NCBI RefSeq assembly: GCF_963662255.1
Contig: NC_085046.1
Location: 51,041,797 to 51,105,796, forward strand
Length of the DNA stretch: 64,000 bases
From: Cinclus cinclus
Taxonomy: Eukaryota; Chordata; Aves; Passeriformes; Cinclidae
Reading direction: 5' to 3'
Shown here in pieces: positions 26,201-36,900 of the stretch (position 1 is the first letter of the stretch; the number at the start of each line of letters is the position of its first letter). The translations under genes were made by a program, and so were the position numbers. Below the pieces are notes generated by a model. That model worked only from the letters and a program-made list of their open reading frames with translations. It did not search any database and was not told where the DNA came from.

Positions 26201-27897
26201 GGAAAAGTTATATTTGCAATTAATTCTTAAAATTAAGTGTAATACCACAGAGTAAAGATAGAGATGACACAAGAGATAAACATCTAGTGGGACCGGGATG
26301 AGACACCTGAGGCATATTTAGCATGTTTTCTAAGGTGATCTTCAGTGTTTGAGAATGGCTTTATGCTTGGTAAACCTCTATGCAGCTTGAGCGTGGGGCC
26401 CTGGAGTAACCTTTAGTTTGACCTGCTCGAATGCTTGTCTGAGGTCTTTCTTTTCCACTTGCACTACCAATTAAATACTGATTCCAAATGCTAGGTCTTT
26501 ATTACCTACTATTGCCTTCTTCCCTGTGTTCATGTCAATTCCTCCTAGGAAGCCTGTCAGTGTCATCCAGGGAGTTATATCATACCAATAAGACAAACAG
26601 AAAGAATGTATAATATTTATCACTCATTGCCTGCTTTATCAATGCTCTTCATGGGTAAAAAAAAACACAAGGAAATTTGTTTTTTCAGATAATGTTAATA
26701 TGGAAGGGGTAGCAATACAGATGATTGCAGAAAGATGGTGAAAAAAAGATTCTTTGAGGTATAATGATTTTTTAAAAACTCAAAATAAGGGATCAAATAA
26801 TGTCATCTAATAATTCATCTGGAGAGGAATGAGAGCTATCAAGAAGAGTTCTATGGAGGCACTTAAGGATTTAGAAATAGAAAAGGTTAAATTAAGAAAG
26901 GGAAAAATTTGTGCCAAATATCAGGAGAGTTTTCCTATTTGTGAGGTTTAGAAGATGCTGTAAAGGAATGGTCTACATTCACCACTTTTTAAGGCAAAAG
27001 CAGATCAAAGTGTTCTTTAGAGAATATACGTAGATGGGGAGATTAGACCGCATGACTGCAATTTATGAGCTCTGATGCCCAAAAGGATTATTTGAAGAAA
27101 TCTGAAGTTCATAACAACCTTCCCTTTCTCTCTACAGCATGATGGAGTAAGTAACCCTACTGTGTTTTTTGGTGTAAGACATTTGAAGTGCTTTTGGAAA
27201 TGAAACTATTAACAGGTCTCCTTTACCTTTACAATTATTTATGCTTTGTTTTACAGCAATATCTTGCAGTTCAACTCCACATTAGATCCCACTGAGCTAA
27301 GTGCTGTCAAGAAATACAATAAAAGTTATTTCTTTATCCCAGAGCTCCAATAATCGAAATGTAGAAGTAATTCAATTAGTACGTTCTACAAATGGTTGGG
27401 TATGGAAGTGAGGAAAGAGTAGGTAACACCACCATGATGGCAAAATAACATAAGCTAAATGTTTTTCAAGTTGTTGATTTTATTTGTGCTATGAGTTCTT
27501 TAAAAATCGTATGCATTCCATGTTGAAAAAAATATTAATCTTTCATTGGAAGTGGATATTACAGCTAGAATGTAACTGTTAGAGTCAGATATATCTCATG
27601 TGACGAATATGTACAAGGAATTGTATCTTTGAGCTGTATAAAAAAATGTTTGAGCATCCTCATGCCATGAGTTGTAAATACACAAATATAGGCACCCTAA
27701 ACAATCTTCTGCCTTGACTGTTGAAATGCAGTGCAGTATGTACAGTGTGACCATGTTTCCCTTCTGCACCCAGAAAGTCCTGATGAATATTCATTTCTGT
27801 ATGACCACACCTGTCTCTGAGGGCAGGGTAGTGCTGCACAGTTCACAGGTGTGAGGATGAGGCTCTACAACTCACCTTGCATCTCTAACTTCTGAAA

Positions 27898-27902
27898 AAG
27901 GT
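27898..27902 (+). repeat. Left target-site duplication AAGGT (imperfect pair)
   Basis: AAGGT precedes the LTR start and GAGGT follows the LTR end at 28611-28615. The pair differs at one of five positions, compatible with a decayed 5-base duplication. Confidence 0.55.
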
Positions 27903-28610
27903 TGTTGGGGGTTGGTTCTTTCCCTTTTCCCTCTGTGGAATTTTTCCCATTGTCATGCTAAGATACCTGTTGGTTAGGCCCTAATGACAGGGGGAAGGGG
28001 GGAGAGGAGGGAAGAGGGAAACCCCTCTATATCCAAACATCCAAAAGAGCAGACAGAAGGCTCTGGCTCGGCCCATTTCCCCCGCGGAGTTTGGACGAGA
28101 AGGACAATCACCGCCTCTGGCCCATCCCTACCATCCCAGCGCCAGGAGCCATCCTCACTGCTGTTGGACCCTGCACTGCTGCCTTATCACTTTAACCTGC
28201 CATCATCCAGCACTCTGCTGAGCACTAGGACCCACACCGTGAGCGGAGAGCTCTCTCTCCATCTCTCTCTTCCCCTGGGACAGCGCTGCCATCACCCCCA
28301 GCCCTCCTGCAGCTCTGCGGGACTTGCCCACCCCCAGCACCGGGAACTGCAGCTCAGGGAAAAGGTGCCTGCAGCCAAAAAACACTGGGACTGAGTTACT
28401 GTTCTGTTTGTGGGTAATTTCATAGCTGTTGTTGTTCTTGTTTGTCTTGTTAGTTATACTAGTAAAGAACTGTTATTCCTATCCCTATATCTTTGCCTGA
28501 GAGCTCCGTTAATTCCAAAATTATATTTTGTAGGGAGGAGGGATCACACTCCTCGTTTCAGAGGAAGGCTTTTGCCTTTCTTAGCAAATACCTGGTTTTC
28601 AAACAAGACA
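27903..28610 (+). mobile_element. Solo LTR of an endogenous retrovirus (copy 1 of two related LTRs)
   Basis: A 708-base element starts TGTTGGGGGTTGG and ends AAACAAGACA. It is closely similar along its full length to the LTR at 39952-40649, in the same orientation, and the two define each other's ends. AGTAAA at 28461-28466 resembles a polyadenylation hexamer, as in the other copy. It is flanked by AAGGT/GAGGT, a 5-base duplication with one mismatch. A 5-base TSD points to an ERVL-type integrase. No viral coding sequence is attached. Differences between the copies include several CpG-to-TpG/CpA type changes and a 3-base indel near 28103. The GC-rich 136-codon frame at 27984-28394 ends at the same position in both copies but shows no sign of coding constraint. 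Confidence 0.82.
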
Positions 28611-28615
28611 GAGGT
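28611..28615 (+). repeat. Right target-site duplication GAGGT (imperfect pair)
   Basis: Pairs with AAGGT at 27898-27902, with one mismatch. Confidence 0.55.
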
Positions 28616-29620
28616 GCTCCTCCTTTGTATTTTTGTACATGTTGCTTTCTTACAAGGTCTTTTCATATTCAAAATAAGGAGAAGTGTTAATGTTTTTTTT
28701 TTACTACTGTTCTACTCATGTTCATACTCAGATATACTATGATCTGAGCCATAAAGTTGCTGTAAGTCTAGGGGTTCTCCAAAGAATTTTTCTAAATTAA
28801 AACTCTTGGTATTTCGGCTCAGATCTGGTTCTAGTCATGTGCATTTAATTTTAAAGATCTTAAGAAATCAATTCCCCCCCTTTGTTGTCCTCAAATTCTA
28901 TGTTCTGAACTTTCTTTTAACTGCAGTGATAGTGTATTTATATGAAGTTTCTCCTTTTCCAAATACTCACCAATAATGTAACCTTCATCACAAAGGGCTT
29001 CATGTGGCTAAGTTTTTTCCTCTCCCTGAGAAGAAAAATAAACCCTCTGTTTTTACACGCACAAGGTAACACATGTTGGAACATATGATAATATAATATG
29101 AAGATATTCCTTCAGGTTATTTTGCCTGATGCAGTTTGACACCATCCTGTAAGTGATATTTTCTTTGTTCATATTGTTCTCAGTATTCACTGGCAAAAAA
29201 GAAGAGTACTTTTCAAGTTTGACCGAAAGGGACCTTAAGTCTGCATTCCTCTTACTCTTTTTCAGGACAATGTAATTTAATATTTCCTCCAGACAGACCA
29301 CTAAAAAGCACCATACTCAGCCTACTGATAGAAAAATGCTACTTATTCCTTATTCTTTTCAAAATGATGCAGAGATAATTGCAGTTCTTTACTTTGTGTC
29401 AGTCTGTTGCATTACTAGATTTCAGATACAATCCTTGTTCTCCTTCCGTTACCAATACAGTGACATATGGTCAGGAGCAACCTGTCCATATATTGAAGTT
29501 TCAGGAGCATAGGCATATCTCACTGGGAATGGGAACTGAGGAGACATAGCTAGTGGCTACTCAGAATATCAGTGGGAGAAAAGAACCCTAAGGATGCACA
29601 GCTATGCCTACACTTATCTG
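28616..29620. other. Interval without recognised gene
   Basis: AT-rich DNA between the solo LTR and the 3' end of the long CR1. Only short frames of 82 codons or fewer, with no family resemblance. Confidence 0.45.
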
Positions 29621-29925
29621 AATCACAGAATCACAGAATCAGTTGGAAGAGACCTTCAAGATCATTGAGTCCAACCCATGCCCTAACATCTCCACTAGAC
29701 TAAGAACCAGGTGCACGTCCAGTCATTTTTTAAATATATCCAGGGATGGCGACTCTACCACCTCCTCAGGCAGACCATTCCAGTACTTTATTATTCTTTC
29801 CAAGAAAAGCTTTTTCCTATTATCCAATCTATATTTCCCTTGGCGTAGTTTAAGACTGTGTCCACTCATTCTGTCAGTTGCTGCCTGGAGAAAGAGACCA
29901 ACCCCCACCTGACTACAGCCACCTT

Positions 29926-30528
29926 TCAGGAAGTTGTAGAGAGTGATAAGGTCACCCTGAGTCTCCTTTTCTCCAGGCTGAACAACCCCAGCTCCCTCAG
30001 CCATTCCTCACAGGGTTTGTGTTCCAAACCCCTCACCAGCCTTGTTGCTCCCCTCTGGATGTGCTCAAGCATCTCAATGTCCTTCCTAAACTGAGGGGCC
30101 CAGAACTGGACACAGCACTCAAGGTGCAGCCTCACCAGTGCCAAGTAGAGGGGAACAATGGCCTCCCTGCTCCTGCTGGCCACACTATTCCTGATACAGG
30201 CCAGAATGCCATTGGGCTTCTTGGCCACCAGGGTACACTGCTGGCTCATGTTCAGCCAGCTGTCAACAAATACCCCCAGGTCCCTTTCTGCCTGGGCACT
30301 GTCCAGCCACACCATTCCCAGCCTATAACATTGCAGGGGGTTATTGTGGCCAAAATGCAGGACTTGGCACTTGGACTTGTTAAACTTCATCCCATTGGAC
30401 TCTGCCCATCCATCCAACCATTCCAAGTCTCTCTGCACAGCCCTCCTCCCTTCCAACAGATCGACATGTGCTCCCAGTTTAGTGTTGTCTGCAGATTTAC
30501 TAATGAAAGACTCAATACCCTCATCCAT
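29926..30528 (-). pseudogene. CR1 ORF2 fragment: reverse transcriptase catalytic box and C-terminus
   Basis: A 200-codon frame starting just before the RT catalytic motif. Residues 12-16 read S-A-D-N-T where CR1 and other non-LTR reverse transcriptases have F/Y-A-D-D-T. The second catalytic Asp is Asn (AAC at 30484-30486), and the aromatic residue is Ser. The following blocks ([65 protein letters not shown] and [17 protein letters not shown]) are all in the usual CR1 order. The upstream [10 protein letters not shown] motif is in a different frame (30387-30626), so at least one frameshift separates palm motifs. Both changes would abolish polymerase activity. Confidence 0.9.
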
Positions 30529-30947
30529 GTAATCAATAAAAACATTGAGCAGGAGTGCCCCAGCACAGACCCCTGGGGGACACCACTGGTGATTGATCCC
30601 CAGCTGGATGCAGCACCATTCACCACAACTCTCTGGGCCCAGCCATCCAGCCAGTTCTTAACCCAGCCAAGAGTGCTCCTGTCCTAGCCACGGGCTGAAG
30701 CTTTTCCAGGAGTATGCTGTGGGAGACAGTGTCAAAGGCCTCATTGAAGTCCAGGTACAACAACATCCACAGCCCTTCCTGCACCCACCAGGTGGGTCAC
30801 TTGGTCATAAAAGGAGACCAGGTTGGTCAAACACAACCCACCCCATTCAAAACCCATGCTGGCTGTGTCTGATACTCTGGCCATCCTGTAAGTGCTGCGT
30901 GATGACACTCAGTATAATCTGTTCCATAACCTTGCCTGGTACTGAGG

Positions 30948-31586
30948 TCAGGCTGACTGGCCTATAATTACCAGGATCATCCTTCCTACATTTTTGTGGA
31001 TGGGCATCACATTGGCCAGCTTCCAGTCATCTTGAACCTCACTGGTGAGCCATGACTGTTGGTAAATTATGGAGACGAGCTTCACAAACTTATCTGCCAG
31101 TTCTCTCATCACCCAGGGATGGATCCCATCTGGTCCCATAGATTTATGAACATCCGAGCAGCTCAGCAGTTTTCTGACTGCCTCCTCTTGGACAACAGGG
31201 GGACCATTCTGCTCCCTGACACCATCTGCCAATCTAGGAGAACAGTTATCCTGAGGACAAACCATCTTCCCAGTAAAAAATGAGGCAAAGAAGGCATTAA
31301 GCACTTCTAATTTCTCCTTATCTACAGTTACTAAGTTCCCTCCCTCATCCAATAGAGAATAAAAATTGGTCTTACCCTTCCTTTTACCATTAATGCATTT
31401 GTAAAACTTTCTTTTATCCTTTACAAAAGTTGCCAAATTAAGTTCAAACTGAGCTTTGGCCTCCCTAATTTTTCTCATAGATGTCCTAGCTGCCCCCTTA
31501 AATACCTCCTGAGAGGCATGACCCTCCTTCCAAAGATGATGCACTCTCTTTTTATCCTTAAGTTCCTTCAAAACCTCATTGCCCAT
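30948..31586 (-). pseudogene. CR1 ORF2 fragment: linker and reverse transcriptase N-terminus
   Basis: A 212-codon frame covering the segment between endonuclease and reverse transcriptase and the first RT motifs. The linker is rich in Lys/Arg/Glu (residues 1-70), followed by the LNAFFASFFTG block (near residue 95), the KSMGPDGIHPWVMREL block (near 150-165) and [13 protein letters not shown] (near 195). This matches the CR1 order fingers-to-palm. The frame is lost at about 30950, right before NYRPVSLTS, which continues in another frame. It is the best-preserved piece of this element but cannot work without the rest. Confidence 0.9.
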
Positions 31587-31607
31587 CCAGGCTGGACGTT
31601 TGCCTCA

Positions 31608-31946
31608 TCAACTGGTCTGTTCCTGTGCCCTCAAGATCTCTCTTTTGAAGTACATCCACCTTTCCTGAACTCCTTTGTTTTTAAGGGCTGCTTCCCAAGG
31701 AACTCTCTGAATAAGTCTCCTAAATAAGCCAAAGTCTGCCCTCTGGAAGTCCAGTGTAAAAATCTTATTGATGTTCCTCCTAATTTCACCAAATACCGAG
31801 AACTCTATAGTTTCATGACCACTGTGCCCCAAGTGGCCTCCAACCTCCACATCTCCCACCAGCCCATCTTTATTTGCAAACAGATCTAACACAGCCCCTT
31901 GCCTGGTGGGCTCACTCACCAGCTGTGACAAAAAGTTACCCTCCAC
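31608..31946 (-). pseudogene. CR1 ORF2 fragment: endonuclease C-terminal half
   Basis: A 112-codon frame carrying the end of the apurinic-like endonuclease domain that nicks target DNA in CR1 retrotransposition. The conserved order LVSEPTR, then the Gly-rich VGDVEVGG, then GHS-x-H is present. The catalytic Ser-Asp-His is changed to Ser-Gly-His: codon 43 (31818-31820) reads GGT where Asp (GAT/GAC) is expected. The upstream part with GDFNLPD lies in another frame near 32015. The frame ends at TGA just before the linker, where CR1 normally continues without a stop. Family assignment follows known CR1 ORF2 architecture; the residue change is read directly. Confidence 0.85.
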
Positions 31947-32180
31947 ACACTCTAAAAACTTCCTGGACTGCCTTTTTTTTGCTGTATTAAGTTCCCAGCA
32001 GATGTCTGGTAGGTTGAAGTCGCCTAAAAGAACAAGGACTGATGATCCTGAAATGTTCTCCAGTGGCTTACAGAATAACTTGTCTATCTCTTCTTCCTAG
32101 TTGGATGGACAATTACAGATTCCCAGTAGGATGTCAGCCTTGTTAGCCTTCCTCTTAATTCTTACCCGTGGCATTCAACT

Positions 32181-32779
32181 CCTTCATCATTAGTTTGCAT
32201 GCTTCCTCCACTTCAAAGCATAGACAAAGCCGGAATCTCTAGCTGCAGGGTTTTGCTCTATCTTATTCTGAAGAAATTCCTATCTCCTACAGTCCTTTAA
32301 GTGCATTTCTTCAGATCTGAGTAACTGAAATACAGAGAAAACAAAGTATATGGTAATCTACTTTAAAATATGGTTCTGTAAGGACCTACAGGAACAAAGA
32401 GAGCATATTTCTATTGATGTCAGTCACAAATTTCCAATCCCCACTCTGTAGGTAAATGTAGTGACTGGTGAAGGCAAAGGTGGCTCGCCAGGGAGCAGCA
32501 CGAGCAGCCTGCTCTGCCAGGCAAGTGAGTAGCTGAGGACCACGCCAAGGGAGTCTGTGCTGGTTATGCATTGAAGGCACCTGGGGGGAGGGCATGCTCA
32601 GAAGTTTTTTCTCCATGAGAACTTCCTCTGTGAATTGATGGGACCAATTGGAGGCTCGTTTAGCTGTTTACAGCCTGAGAAACCAACTGGAAAAGTTAGT
32701 TCACTTCGTAAATCCATGTTTTTGAAGCAAGTAAACCCCGGGAAAAAGGTCTCTTTTATTTCCAGCTTCTCACAAGGTA
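32181..32779. other. Interval between CR1 and CpG island, no recognised gene
   Basis: Beyond the last recognisable CR1 codons (about 32172) the resemblance fades. The stretch has mixed composition, rising in GC from about 32470. It may belong to the same repeat as the CpG-rich block downstream, but I cannot place a boundary. Confidence 0.35.
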
Positions 32780-33240
32780 ACACCGACCTGGCCCGAACCA
32801 GGCAGGGCTGGGCTCTGGAGGCTGCTGGGCCCCGTTTCCAACCAGGAGCCCCGATAACCAAAAGAAGCCGAGCCCATTGCTGAGATCCTCACCCTCCCCA
32901 GGTGTGGCCGTAGCTCAGCGGGGCCCTGCCCTGCCCTGCCCCGGCTCGGAGCAGCCCTGGGGTGGCCGAGCCCGCCCGGCCGCCCTCACGGGCTGGGGGG
33001 AGGCAGCCGGGCCCGGTTCGGGAGAGCCCCCAGGGCTTTGTGTGCTGGGCAGGGCAGAGGGAGAACCCCCGGGCTGCGGCTGGAGCTGGGGGCGGGCAGC
33101 GCCGGGGGAAAGCCATGGACACACGGCCTTGGCACCCATTTCTCCTCTGCCTGCAGTTTGCAGTTCTCGTCCTGCCCCTCCAGCGTGGCCTGGGCACCCT
33201 GAGATCCTGACACAGCTCCGGCATGGCCTGGCACAGCCCC
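32780..33240. promoter_or_regulatory. CpG island of unknown origin
   Basis: An abrupt GC- and CpG-rich block in AT-rich surroundings: I count 21 CpG dinucleotides in 32881-33240 alone. Several long open frames on both strands (82-149 codons) coexist here, as expected where stop codons are rare, so none is supported as a gene. The block could be a host promoter (for example of a noncoding RNA) or the GC-rich U3/leader part of the ERV-like element that ends at 33957. A donor-like AAG/GTAACA occurs at about 32775. Function is not demonstrated. Confidence 0.6.
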
Positions 33241-33249
33241 TGCAACTTC

Positions 33250-33957
33250 TGTGTGGGATCTTAACTCCTCCAATGCTCAGATAAGACTTAGAGACCTTCG
33301 GTCCTCCTTTGGAAGAGAGGAAAAAGAACAGAGGGTACACCAAAGTCAGTGAAGTGGAAGCCAAGTTCTAGATGGACGGAAATAAGGAGATGCTGTGAAA
33401 GTTAGCTGAAAATCTTTTTATATGCTATAGGGGTGAACTGTACTACACTAAAATTTCCTATTAACTGTAAAAAAAAAAAAAAAGGGAGAGTTAAAGTGTT
33501 TGGAAGATCCTTCACCCTGAAAGAAAAAGAGAATCTCTGTTCCTGGGAATAAAGTATGAACAGAAAAAATAAATTAAGAAAACTTTTGCGTTTGAATACC
33601 CCATGAGTTTAACATGGCCCATAAACACAGTTTAGGAGAGCTGTGAAGATAGGAGGATGTTAGTAGAAAATAAAGCCACGAGAAAACTTATTTTCTTCTG
33701 TAGGAAAAAATCCCTATAGCTGAACAAGAAGAAACTCCTCTCCCTAAACTAAATTAAGAAAGATTATTTAAATTGGGAACTGACTGAAGTGTTTCTGTAT
33801 GTTGTTGGTAGAAAAGGTGTGGAAAGAGGGAGGAGGGGGTGGTCTGAAAGTCTTACTTTAAATTTATTATTATCTCTGTGTTGTTAATAAAGTTTTCTTT
33901 GCACCCTTTTAAGTTTTAAGCCTGCCTTGCTTTTGCTCCCAAATTTATCTCACAACA
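33250..33957 (+). mobile_element. ERV LTR-like repeat, 3' end clear, 5' end uncertain
   Basis: The downstream part ends ...TTATCTCACAACA at 33957 after an AATAAA at 33886-33891 and a T/G-rich stretch, the layout of an LTR R-U5 end. The block 'ggaggagggggtggtctgaa' to 'ccttgcttttgctcccaaat' is one I associate with avian ERV LTRs. I could not find a target-site duplication or a convincing TG start. The 5' boundary may be near 33250 (TGTGTGGGATC) or include the CpG island upstream. Orientation is plus if the AATAAA is the working signal. Confidence 0.45.
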
Positions 33958-36900
33958 AAGAAAAAAAAATGAGTATATTGAAATTGGCAAACCTAAACTA
34001 TAACATTTATTGGTGCATTAGCCAAAAAATTAAAACTAAACCAAGACAGAGGCAGATGTAACTCCTCACTTACAATGTGACTGTCAATGAGGGCTTCTCA
34101 CAGCTCTTTTACGAAGCTTTGGTGTTTTCACCTCAGACTGGGGTAAGGTCACACAGCTGTGTCATACCTGGGAAGGGAGAAGAAGCAGTACAGAGAGAGA
34201 CGGTACAGGCTCACAGAGGCTTATAAAAGATGGATGATGCAGTCAGGACCTTGTAATGGTGTTTATAAAATGTCCAGTTTACTTTTAGCAGGTGATTTTT
34301 AGGCAGTCTGACTAATGAGAGATGAAATATGTCTGCATAACCATGAAAGCTAATTTCATGGTTATGCAGACATAAGATGGAAAATGCTGTATGAAGCTGT
34401 ACATGATCCATGTGTTTGAAGAGTCCTTGACTAGGGCACATTTCCATGCACACATGTACATCTAGCTTTTCATATCAAAATCCCTCTTACAGCTCCTCCA
34501 GAACCTATAGCATGGAAACTTGCCAGCAGCTTCTTTAAAACTCCAATGCACAATGCAGTGGATCACTTCTATCTATGTGCTTTTGGCACTTCACAAAACT
34601 CTAACATATCAGTGAGCCCAAACTGCCCAGTTCACAAGCCCTGCTGCCTCTTTTGCCCAAAAGACTTTGTTCAGTTCTGGAAGAAGAGAATTCACTCCTC
34701 ATTACAAACTCTCCCATCTCACCAGGAGTAGTCAGCCAAGCAGCCTGCAGTTTTCAGGGTACCCTCTAGAAACGTTGTGGCTACAGGAGTGCTGCTGGCA
34801 GTCAGGCCTCCATCACAGATGGTCTTTGAAGCAGTTCACTTGCTTTGGTCAGCAGTTGTGTAATTTCACATATGAGCTCCCTAAGAGTTCCCAGGTGAAT
34901 GCCATCAGTCTGGGTGATTTATGAACACAGCTTCTCTGCTAGGTCTGATGCTTCCTGTGTATTTACTTTAAAGTAATCTAGCTCATCTGATTTATTTACT
35001 ACAAAGTAAGTGTAGACATATTTATGTCATGATTTACACTGAAATCACCAAACCTAGAAGTTTTCTTCTGGCTCCACTGTAGAACCTCTCAGTGTCATCC
35101 TATGAAAAGATACTGGCAATCTAAAAATATAAAAGAGCCATAGCATGGATGAACCTTTAACCTGGTATCTTTGAAGGAATTTAGGGTGGGGTCCATGGCA
35201 GCTGGACCCTAGAGGGCTCTGAAAGCTGAGGAAGTTCTAAACTAGTATAATTCTATTGATGCCAGAAGATATCCCATAGCACAGATGAGATAAGAATCTG
35301 GCCGTTGTGTGTAATTCAAAATTATCTTTTCCGGTGAAGATAGAGTTAGCAATAGTGAGATCCCCAGGATTTTGTTATCTAAAATGATGTCCAGATATGT
35401 CTGTAAGGCTGCAAATTACCTCAGAGGAAAAAGTGTCCTGTAGGAAAATGAAAAACATTGATTATTACATGGTAACAAAGCCATGAGACAGATGCTCTGC
35501 TAATCTAAATCAGAGTGACTGCTATAAAGACTGCAATAGAGACTTAGCAGCATTTGATATGTAGTGCTATACCTGTTATTTGGACTTTCTAAAGTCAGTA
35601 AATATATTTTCAGTAGAAAGTTTACACAAGAGGTTGTTTTACATTCTATTTCCTTTGAAAGTTAACAAAAGTGATTTCCACCACTGTCAGATCTTCATTC
35701 AAGTGTGAGTATTGAAACTTGGAAATGAGATTCAACACCCATTTTGATGTAGATATGAGGAATGTACATATGTCTCTCTTACATAATCCATTCATCTATC
35801 ATGTAAATATCTTCCAGAAAAGATTTGTTCTCAGTAGGCTATGAAAGTTCAGCAAAGGAATAGATCTGACATTTTGCAATAATTATTTCACAAATGTGTT
35901 CATGTCTTCTTGTTTGGCTACTTCTGTTCTTGTTTCGAAATTAAAAAAAAAAAAAAGAGAAATACAGTTATATCATACACAGAGCTCATTCAAGGGAATA
36001 GATCTGAATTACTGCTTATGTGGCAGCTTGCCTCAAAACTTGAAGTTACTACTATCATAAATAAGGGCAAAATGTCAATAGCTATTTGAAGTTGTACTGC
36101 TAAGGCAGCCTTTAATTTCTTTTCAAAATAAGGAGTTTCAGGGCTAATATAGTCCCCTTCTGGTCAATGTATGGGACAGGAAGGAATGGCTGGCAGTGGT
36201 TACTTTGTGGATCTGAAGCTATTCTGCCCCAACATCTATGATGACTGACTGCAGGAGTTTAGTCTCAGAGGTAACAAATTGATATAAATCTGTCACTATC
36301 CACAGACTAGTAGAATTACACCAGTTTGGTTTAGCAAAGGGCCCGAGCTAAAATTATGTATAACACAAAGTAGACTTGAGATTCTCATGTAATATTCAGA
36401 GTTGGTTTGTTTGTTATATAAACAAACTAAAGCTTTTCTTGTTCAGTTTTGAAGCATGAGGAAAATTGGTATGTCTAGATGACCATAATGTCCAAAATAT
36501 ATATTTAAGAAGACACTATAGAGGACCTGGCATATTTCCTTTTTGTGTCCAAAAAGTAAACTATTAAGGTTTCCTTGATGTTTTTGGTGCACCCAGAATC
36601 AAGGTTCATCTCCTTTTCAATTTATAAAGCATTTACTGCCATTCTTCATAGGGAATAGAACCTTCAATTGCTAGACCTGAAAGCCTGTCAGTGTGATTTT
36701 TCTTAAAAATCATGGCTTTTCAGAGTTACTGTCCTGAAAGGACCAAACTTTTAAGGCATGTTATTTCATAGAACTGACACAAAAGGATAGATGCATTTCA
36801 CAACCTATTTTCAAGATCTGTAACTTGAGAAAAGTTCACCAAATTCACCTACAATTTTGACAGAAGGGAGTGTCTTTGCAAATCTCTACATCCAAAATGT

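Larger units (their letters stand above)
21138..27897. other. AT-rich interval with one unexplained 195-codon frame
   Basis: No recognised gene. Contents are the open frame at 21437-22024 (listed), an A-rich run at 22140-22185, a GATTTA hexamer array, a 19-base tandem duplication at 23212-23249, and a 142-codon minus-strand frame at 25146-25574. The last is Leu/Phe/Ser-rich, matches no family I know and has no supporting context. I see nothing else supportable. Confidence 0.45.
29621..32180 (-). mobile_element. CR1 LINE, 5'-truncated, with inactivated endonuclease and reverse transcriptase
   Basis: The longest mobile element in the window, read on the minus strand. From 32180 downward come the endonuclease C-terminal half (a GDFNLPD motif near 32015, the conserved 'FLECVEGNF' and 'LVSEPTR' blocks near 31950), the linker (31586-31280), the reverse transcriptase fingers and palm ([10 protein letters not shown] near 31010, NYRPVSLTS near 30960, [10 protein letters not shown] near 30575), the catalytic box, the C-terminal part, and a 3' end of three octamers (reverse of ATTCTGTG) at 29621-29640. 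ORF1 and the endonuclease N-terminus are missing. The reading frame is broken into at least four segments, with a TGA at 30847-30849 and frameshifts at about 30650-30950 and near 29930. It is non-autonomous and dead. Plus-strand frames here, including a 222-codon one at 30019-30687, are antisense shadows. Confidence 0.95.

Noticed and set aside
27984..28394. 136-codon frame inside LTR copy 1, kept open in LTR copy 2 with a 3-base in-frame indel
   Set aside because: Between copies amino-acid changes (about ten) far outnumber silent ones (about three) in the shared part, and the region is GC-rich with few stops. This is what neutral decay predicts, so I do not treat it as an LTR-encoded protein.
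30019..30687. 222-codon plus-strand frame
   Set aside because: It lies antisense to the CR1 reverse transcriptase segment and mirrors its low stop density; CR1 motifs are on the minus strand.
32877..33364. Several overlapping 82-149 codon frames on both strands
   Set aside because: They all lie across the CpG-rich block, where stop codons are scarce. None shows a domain, and mutual overlap on both strands argues for composition effects.
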